DNA from: Xanthobacter sp. NM-25
GTDB taxonomy: Bacteria; Pseudomonadota; Alphaproteobacteria; Rhizobiales; Xanthobacteraceae
Assembly (NCBI RefSeq): GCF_022138605.1
Contig: NZ_JACBFS010000003.1
Coordinates: 62,001 to 126,000, forward strand
Length of the DNA stretch: 64,000 bases
Direction of reading: 5' to 3'
Shown here: piece after piece, positions 59,641 to 64,000 of the stretch
How positions within the stretch are numbered: the stretch's first letter is position 1
How the letters are laid out: each line of letters begins with the position of its first letter
Notes under the pieces: model-generated
Told to the model about the DNA's origin: nothing
Seen by the model: only the letters and a program-made list of their open reading frames with translations
Database searches by the model: none
Made by a program: the position numbers and the translations under genes

Positions 59641-59773
59641 CGCCACCGTCAGTCGCTTTCCGCGCCGGCGTTGGTTCGCGCGGCACCCCTCACACAGCTC
59701 AGGAGAGCCGCGCCCGTGGCTGCCAGCCGCCCCGCGCAGGCCGTCTCGAACCGCCCGTCAGGACGGAACGCCC

Positions 59774-60664
59774 ATGTCTGATCTTGTGCCGTTTTCTGAT
59801 CTACTGCAGTTCCTGGTGTCCGGGGTCACGGTGGGCGCGGTCTACGCCCTCGTCGCCCTTGGCTTCACCATCATCTACAACGCTTCTGACGTGGTGAACT
59901 TCGCTCAGGGCGAGTTCGTCATGCTCGGCGGCATGATCTCGGTGGCCGCGGTGAGCGCCGGGCTGCCCCTGCCGCTCGCCGCCCTCATCGCCATCGTCAT
60001 CACGGCCGCCATCGGCGTGGCGCTCAATACCCTGGCCATCGAGCCGGCCCGGGGCGCGCCGGTGGTGTCGCTCATCATCATCACCATTGGCGCCTCCATC
60101 TTCATCCGTGGCGTCACGCAGATCGTCTTCGGCAAGGGCACCCATCGCCTGCCACCTTTCTCGGGAGATGCGCCGCTGCACCTGTTTGGCGCGGCCATCC
60201 TGCCGCAAAGCCTGTGGGTGGTGGCCGGCGCGGTGGCGATCTTCGTCGGCCTGTGGCTGTTCTTTACCCGCACCCTCACCGGCCGCGCCGTGCTCGCCAC
60301 CTCCAACAACCGGTTGGCGGCGCAACTGGTGGGCATCAACACCGGCTTTGTGATGACCTTGTCGTTCGCTTTGTCGGCGGGCATCGGCGCCCTGGCGGGT
60401 GTGCTCATCACGCCGATCACTCCAACCAGCTTCGAGGTGGGGATCACCCTGGCCCTGAAGGGCTTCGCCGCAGCCATGCTGGGGGGCATGGGCAATCCCA
60501 AGGGGGCGCTGGCGGGCGGTCTGCTGCTCGGCCTCTTGGAGGCGCTCACCGCCGGCTATCTCAGCTCCCATTACAAGGATGCGGTGGCCTTCTTCGTCAT
60601 TCTCGTCGTGCTGTTCGCTTTTCCGCGCGGGCTCTACGGCAGCAATCCCACGGAGCGGGTCTGA
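59774..60664 (+). CDS. LivH-type ABC permease
   Basis: A 296-residue permease with about eight hydrophobic segments. FLVSGVTVGAVYALVALGFTIIYNASDVVNFAQGEFVMLGG is the standard LivH N-terminus; later GGMGNPKGALAGGLLLGLLEAL is also typical. It lies three bases upstream of the LivM gene. Confidence 0.93.
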   Translation: MSDLVPFSDLLQFLVSGVTVGAVYALVALGFTIIYNASDVVNFAQGEFVMLGGMISVAAVSAGLPLPLAALIAIVITAAIGVALNTLAIEPARGAPVVSLIIITIGASIFIRGVTQIVFGKGTHRLPPFSGDAPLHLFGAAILPQSLWVVAGAVAIFVGLWLFFTRTLTGRAVLATSNNRLAAQLVGINTGFVMTLSFALSAGIGALAGVLITPITPTSFEVGITLALKGFAAAMLGGMGNPKGALAGGLLLGLLEALTAGYLSSHYKDAVAFFVILVVLFAFPRGLYGSNPTERV

Positions 60665-60667
60665 CCC

Positions 60668-61624
60668 ATGCGCCTCTCCTCCAAGCAAGCCACGCTGCTG
60701 GTGCTGGCGGTCCTCATCCTCGTCAGCCCGGCTTTCTTCCCCTCCAATTACTATTATCGGGTCGGCGCGATGGTGTTCGTGAACGCCATCGCGGTGGTGG
60801 GCATCGCCATCCTCACCGGTTATGCGGGGCAGATCAGCCTCGGTCACGCCGGCTTCGTGGGCATCGGCGGCTATGCCTGCGCGCTCATGCCCCTCCATTT
60901 CGGCGTGCCGCCGCTGCTGGCGGTGGTGCTGGGGGCCACCCTGTCCGGCGTCATCGCCTGGCTGGTGGGCCGGCCGATCCTGCGGCTGAAGGGCTATTAT
61001 CTGGCGGTGGCGAGCCTCGGCTTCGGCGTGCTGGTGGCTATGGTGCTGGCCAACGAAGGGCAGGTCACCGGCGGGCCGGATGGCATCAAGGTGCCCGATC
61101 CCGGTGCGCGCGCCTGGCTCACGGGGCTGGGGCTGGAACTCTCCAACGCGCAATTCTGGTACGTCTTCACCGGGCTGTTCCTGCTAGCGGGCGCCTGGCT
61201 GGCCCTGAACCTCAACGACAGTGCCACCGGGCGGGCGCTGCGGGCACTGCACGGCTCCGAGGTGGCAGCCCGCACGGTAGGGGTGGACGTGGCGCGGGCC
61301 AAGCTGATGGCCTTCGTCATCTCGGCGGTCTACGCCTCGGTCGCCGGTTCGCTGCTCGCCCTGCAGAACCGGCTGATCACGCCCGATGTGGCCGGCTACA
61401 TGCATTCCATCGAGCTGGTGACCATGGCCGTGCTGGGCGGGGCGGGCTCGGTGCTGGGCGCCATTCTCGGCGCCGCGCTGCTGACGCTGCTGCCGCAGGT
61501 GCTGACGGTGTTGCAGGATTACGAACACGTGGTGCTCGGGCTGGTGATGATGGCGGTGATGATCTTCCTGCCGGCCGGGCTGCTGCCGAGCGCGCAGCGC
61601 TTCATGCGGGGGAGGGGCGAATGA
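60668..61624 (+). CDS. LivM-type ABC permease
   Basis: A 318-residue permease with TGYAGQISLGHAGFVGIGGYACAL, VGRPILRLKGYYLAVASLGFGVL, and TGGPDGIKVPDPG as LivM segments. Unlike the first importer, the ATPase is a separate gene; its start overlaps the LivM stop by four bases. Confidence 0.93.
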   Translation: MRLSSKQATLLVLAVLILVSPAFFPSNYYYRVGAMVFVNAIAVVGIAILTGYAGQISLGHAGFVGIGGYACALMPLHFGVPPLLAVVLGATLSGVIAWLVGRPILRLKGYYLAVASLGFGVLVAMVLANEGQVTGGPDGIKVPDPGARAWLTGLGLELSNAQFWYVFTGLFLLAGAWLALNLNDSATGRALRALHGSEVAARTVGVDVARAKLMAFVISAVYASVAGSLLALQNRLITPDVAGYMHSIELVTMAVLGGAGSVLGAILGAALLTLLPQVLTVLQDYEHVVLGLVMMAVMIFLPAGLLPSAQRFMRGRGE

Positions 61625-62403
61625 GCCTGTTGTCTGTCCAGGGGCTCGGCATCTCCTTCGGCGGGCTGAGCGCGGTGCGCGATGTCTCGTTTGCGGTGAA
61701 CGCGGGAGAGATCGTGTCGGTCATCGGCCCCAATGGCGCCGGCAAGACCACCCTCTTCAACATGATCTCCGGCGTCTACCTGCCCAAGGCCGGGCAGGTG
61801 AGGCTGGATGGCGAGACGGTGACGGGCCTGCGCCCGGACCTCCTGGCCCGTCGCGGATTGTCGCGCACGTTCCAGAACCTGCAGATCTTCCAGCAGATGA
61901 GCGTGCTCGACAATGTGGTGGTGGGTTTCCATCTGCACGAGCGTGGGCCGGTGCTGTCCGACCTGCTCGGCCTGCCCGGCGCGCGGCGGCGTTCGCGGGC
62001 CTCGACGCAGGGGGCGCGTGAGCTGCTGGAGCGGGTCGGCCTGGCCCGGGCCGCGGAGCGCGAAGCGGGCGCGCTCTCCTATGGCGCGTTGAAGCGGCTG
62101 GAGATTGCCCGGGCCTTGGCGGTGCGTCCACGTGTGCTGCTGCTGGATGAGCCGGCGGCCGGATGCAACGCGGTGGAGACGGAGGAAATCGACCGGCTCA
62201 TCGCCGAGGTCGCGGACAGCGGCGTCGCCATCCTGTTGGTGGAACACGACATGAAGCTGGTCATGCGCCTGTCCCACACCATTGTGGTGCTCGACCACGG
62301 CGAGAAGATCGCCGAGGGCGATCCCGCCACGGTCAGCCGGGATCCGCAGGTGATCGAGGCCTATCTGGGCGCCAGCGCGGAGGTGATCGATGCTCACGGT
62401 TGA
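61621..62403 (+). CDS. LivG-type ABC ATPase
   Basis: A 260-residue ATPase. Walker A GPNGAGKTTLFNMISGVYLP, a signature region ALSYGALKRLEIARAL, Walker B VLLLDEPAAGC and H-loop VEHDMKLVM are present, with the LivG-type extra C-terminal EGDPATVSRDPQVIEAYLG. The stop overlaps the LivF start by 14 bases. Confidence 0.94.
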   Translation: MSLLSVQGLGISFGGLSAVRDVSFAVNAGEIVSVIGPNGAGKTTLFNMISGVYLPKAGQVRLDGETVTGLRPDLLARRGLSRTFQNLQIFQQMSVLDNVVVGFHLHERGPVLSDLLGLPGARRRSRASTQGARELLERVGLARAAEREAGALSYGALKRLEIARALAVRPRVLLLDEPAAGCNAVETEEIDRLIAEVADSGVAILLVEHDMKLVMRLSHTIVVLDHGEKIAEGDPATVSRDPQVIEAYLGASAEVIDAHG

Positions 62404-63091
62404 GGGGTTGCGGTCGCGCTATGGCCGTATCGAAGTACTGCACGGGGTCGATCTCTTCGTGGGATCGGGGGAGATCGTCACGGTGGTCGGGGCTAATGGC
62501 GCCGGCAAGACGACGCTGCTGCGGTGCCTGTCCGGGGTGCAGCCGGTGAGCGGCGGCGCCATCACCTTCCGCGGCGAGGCGCTGGCCAGTGTCCCGGCCT
62601 ATCGCCGGGTCCAGCGGGGGCTCGCCCAATCACCGGAAGGACGGCAGATCTTCACCAATCTCAGCGTCGAGGAGAACCTGCGGCTCGGTGCCTTCGTGTT
62701 CCGCGACGACCGGGTGGAGCGGGACATGGCCGATGCCTTCGCCATGTTCCCGGTGCTGAAGGAGAAGCGCAACCAGTTGGCTGGCGGGCTCTCCGGCGGT
62801 CAGCAGCAGATGCTGGCCATCGCTCGCGCCCTCATGGGCCGGCCGGCCTGCCTGCTGCTGGATGAACCTTCCATGGGGCTGGCGCCGATCCTGGTGGCGC
62901 AGATCTTCGATGTGGTGAAGAGTCTGAAGGCGCTGGAGGTGACGGTTCTGCTGGTGGAGCAGAACGCTTTCGGGGCCCTGTCGGTGGCGGACCGCGGCTA
63001 TGTGATGGAAACCGGCCGCGTCACCATGGTCGGCGCCGCGGCGGACCTCATCGCCGATCCCCGGGTGCGGGAGGCCTATCTCGGAATCTGA
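62390..63091 (+). CDS. LivF-type ABC ATPase
   Basis: A 233-residue ATPase with Walker A GANGAGKTT, signature LSGGQQQMLAIARALM, Walker B LLLDEPSMGLAP and H-loop VEQNAFGAL. It is the last gene of the importer operon. The N-terminus MLTVEGLRSRYGRIEVLHGVDL is normal. Confidence 0.94.
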   Translation: MLTVEGLRSRYGRIEVLHGVDLFVGSGEIVTVVGANGAGKTTLLRCLSGVQPVSGGAITFRGEALASVPAYRRVQRGLAQSPEGRQIFTNLSVEENLRLGAFVFRDDRVERDMADAFAMFPVLKEKRNQLAGGLSGGQQQMLAIARALMGRPACLLLDEPSMGLAPILVAQIFDVVKSLKALEVTVLLVEQNAFGALSVADRGYVMETGRVTMVGAAADLIADPRVREAYLGI

Positions 63092-63197
63092 GGCCCGCCC
63101 GGCGGCGCGGTCGGGTGGGCTTGATCGGCCTGGCGGTGCTGGCCATAACGCCGGCCATGGATGTGTCCCAGGTGGGGGGCGCTAAGGGGGCGTCGTC

Positions 63198-63698
63198 ATG
63201 GCCGTGCGGCCGATCATCATGTTTCCGGATCCGCGGCTGCGGATGGCGGCGGAGCCGGTCCGCGTGTTCGATGCGGCGCTGCGGCAACTGGCGGACGATC
63301 TTCTGGAGACGCTGCGCGCGGCACCCGGTGTCGGCATCACCGCGCCCCATGTGGGAGTGCCACTGCGCCTCGTGGTTCTCGATCTGTCCGCCGAAGACGG
63401 GCCGCAGACCTACGTCAACCCGCAGATCACCTGGGCATCGGCGGACATGCTGCGCGGCACCGAGGGCAGCGTGTCCATGCCCGGCGCCCGCGAGGAGATC
63501 GAACGGGCCGCGCGGGTGCGGCTGCGGTTCCAGGATCTCGAGGGGCACGCGCACGAGGAGGCGTCGGAGGGCTTTCGCGCCGTCTGCCATCAACACGAGA
63601 TCGACCAGCTCGACGGCGTGTTCTGGATTCAGCGGCTGTCGCGGCTGAAGCGGGAGCGCCTCGTTCGCAAATACGAAAAGGCGCGCCCGGCGCGGTGA
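63198..63698 (+). CDS. peptide-deformylase-like protein with degenerate metal site
   Basis: A 166-residue protein clearly of the peptide deformylase fold (MAVRPIIMFPDPRLRMAAEPV start). The three diagnostic motifs are altered: GxGxAAxQ reads GVGITAPH (44-51); EGCLS reads EGSVS (89-93), replacing the metal-ligand Cys by Ser91; and HExxH reads HEIDQ (133-137), replacing the second ligand His by Gln137. The general-base Glu134 remains. The metal site, and therefore deformylase activity, is probably lost. A strong AAGGGGG precedes the start. It lies about 105 bp after the importer operon. Confidence 0.88.
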   Translation: MAVRPIIMFPDPRLRMAAEPVRVFDAALRQLADDLLETLRAAPGVGITAPHVGVPLRLVVLDLSAEDGPQTYVNPQITWASADMLRGTEGSVSMPGAREEIERAARVRLRFQDLEGHAHEEASEGFRAVCHQHEIDQLDGVFWIQRLSRLKRERLVRKYEKARPAR

Positions 63699-63708
63699 GT
63701 GGGCCGGC

Positions 63709-64000
63709 TCAGCGGAAGGTGACGGCCACCAGATCCGCCACCCGGTTGAACGCCGCTTCCGCACCTGCCGCCGCGCGGGCTTCGGCCGCGTCATCCAACA
63801 CCGTTGCGTCGAGGGCGGCGGTGAAGGTCTTCCAATGCAGGCCCCGGCCCTCGGGCGCGGCGGCGAGATGACGGGCACCGAGGGTCTCGGACAGGCCGAG
63901 CCCGGCCGCCGCCTTCAGCAGGAACGCCGCGCCGAGGTTCGAGCCTTCCGCCACATAGAGCCAGCCGAGGGCGGTGGGGATGTCCACCGCTTCGCCCACG
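63709..64000 (-). CDS. haem oxygenase-like protein, partial (N-terminus beyond the window)
   Basis: The C-terminal 96 or so residues of a biliverdin-type haem oxygenase-like protein: ALGWLYVAEGSNLGAAFLLK, then GLSETLGARHLA and a GLHWKTF..AL segment resemble the distal helix and core of bacterial HO/BphO proteins. The proximal His region lies outside the window, so activity cannot be judged. Converges on the PDF-like gene with ten bases between the ends. The true start is beyond base 64000. Confidence 0.7.
   Translation of the reverse strand, partial: VGEAVDIPTALGWLYVAEGSNLGAAFLLKAAAGLGLSETLGARHLAAAPEGRGLHWKTFTAALDATVLDDAAEARAAAGAEAAFNRVADLVAVTFR

Noticed and set aside
50668..63091. Phenylacetate (paa) catabolic pathway
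   Set aside because: A PaaK-like ligase and a PaaG-like crotonase are present, but the PaaABCDE epoxidase and PaaZ are absent and a Rieske oxygenase occupies their place.
1..64000. tRNA, rRNA, CRISPR arrays, insertion sequences, integrases or replication origins
   Set aside because: I saw no cloverleaf or rRNA sequence, no regularly spaced repeats, no transposase or integrase gene, and no DnaA-box cluster.

Overview
The window is 64 kb of GC-rich (roughly two-thirds G+C), densely packed, operon-organised DNA. Its gene families are typical of a metabolically versatile alphaproteobacterium of the Hyphomicrobiales (Xanthobacteraceae-like). That placement is an inference from GC content and gene content, not from a marker gene. 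There are no rRNA or tRNA genes, no insertion sequences, no phage genes and no CRISPR array. Almost every gene belongs to uptake or catabolism of small organic molecules, or to arsenic resistance.

Layout. (1) 34-2467: an SDR-family protein lacking the catalytic tetrad, and an acyl-CoA ligase. (2) 2557-8496: a CoxMSL-type molybdenum hydroxylase operon (minus strand), with a divergent zinc alcohol dehydrogenase and a CoxG-like membrane protein. (3) 8537-19164: a LacI-type regulator divergent from an operon with a Pot-type ABC importer split around HyuA/HyuB hydantoinase/oxoprolinase subunits and a DadA/PuuB-like FAD oxidase; a perfect LacI-type operator lies between them. (4) 19206-23523: a six-gene ars operon (arsR, two unrelated arsenate reductases, acr3, arsH, an MFS exporter) with a palindromic operator abutting the arsR start codon. 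(5) 23612-35868: a LuxR-type regulator and a trimethylamine-dehydrogenase operon (tmd, a membrane Fe-S oxidoreductase, a leucine-rich-repeat-variant protein, etfB, etfA, an APC permease and a GcvT-like protein). (6) 36249-45677: a LysR regulator, then nitrilase, RidA, a Liv-type importer with a fused LivM-LivG protein, a ketopantoate-reductase-like protein and a tartrate/isopropylmalate-dehydrogenase-like protein. (7) 45691-63091: a dispersed catabolic regulon for a probably aromatic or alicyclic acid: thiolase plus a fused HMG-CoA-synthase-like/DUF35 protein, ferredoxin reductase, TetR regulator, PaaK-like CoA ligase, esterase, class III CoA-transferase/racemase, ferredoxin, SDR, crotonase, two-subunit Rieske oxygenase and a second Liv-type importer. 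(8) 63198-64000: a peptide-deformylase-like protein with broken metal ligands, and a truncated haem oxygenase.

How the genes fit together. In region 5 the TMADH homologue keeps every active-site residue I could place. Electrons would pass from Tmd to the ETF encoded in the same operon and then to quinone through the DgcB-like membrane Fe-S protein; the GcvT-like protein is placed to deal with released one-carbon units. In region 7 variants of one 16-bp motif occur in the promoter regions of the reductase/thiolase pair, the TetR gene, the CoA ligase and the Rieske/importer pair, so these separate operons probably form one TetR-controlled regulon. Its steps would be import, CoA activation, Rieske oxygenation, dehydrogenation or isomerisation, and thiolytic cleavage. 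The most unusual items are the TMA operon containing an LRV protein, the TetR regulon with its fused HMGS-DUF35 protein, the nitrilase/RidA/importer operon, and two catalytically degenerate enzymes (SDR at 34-786, PDF at 63198-63698).
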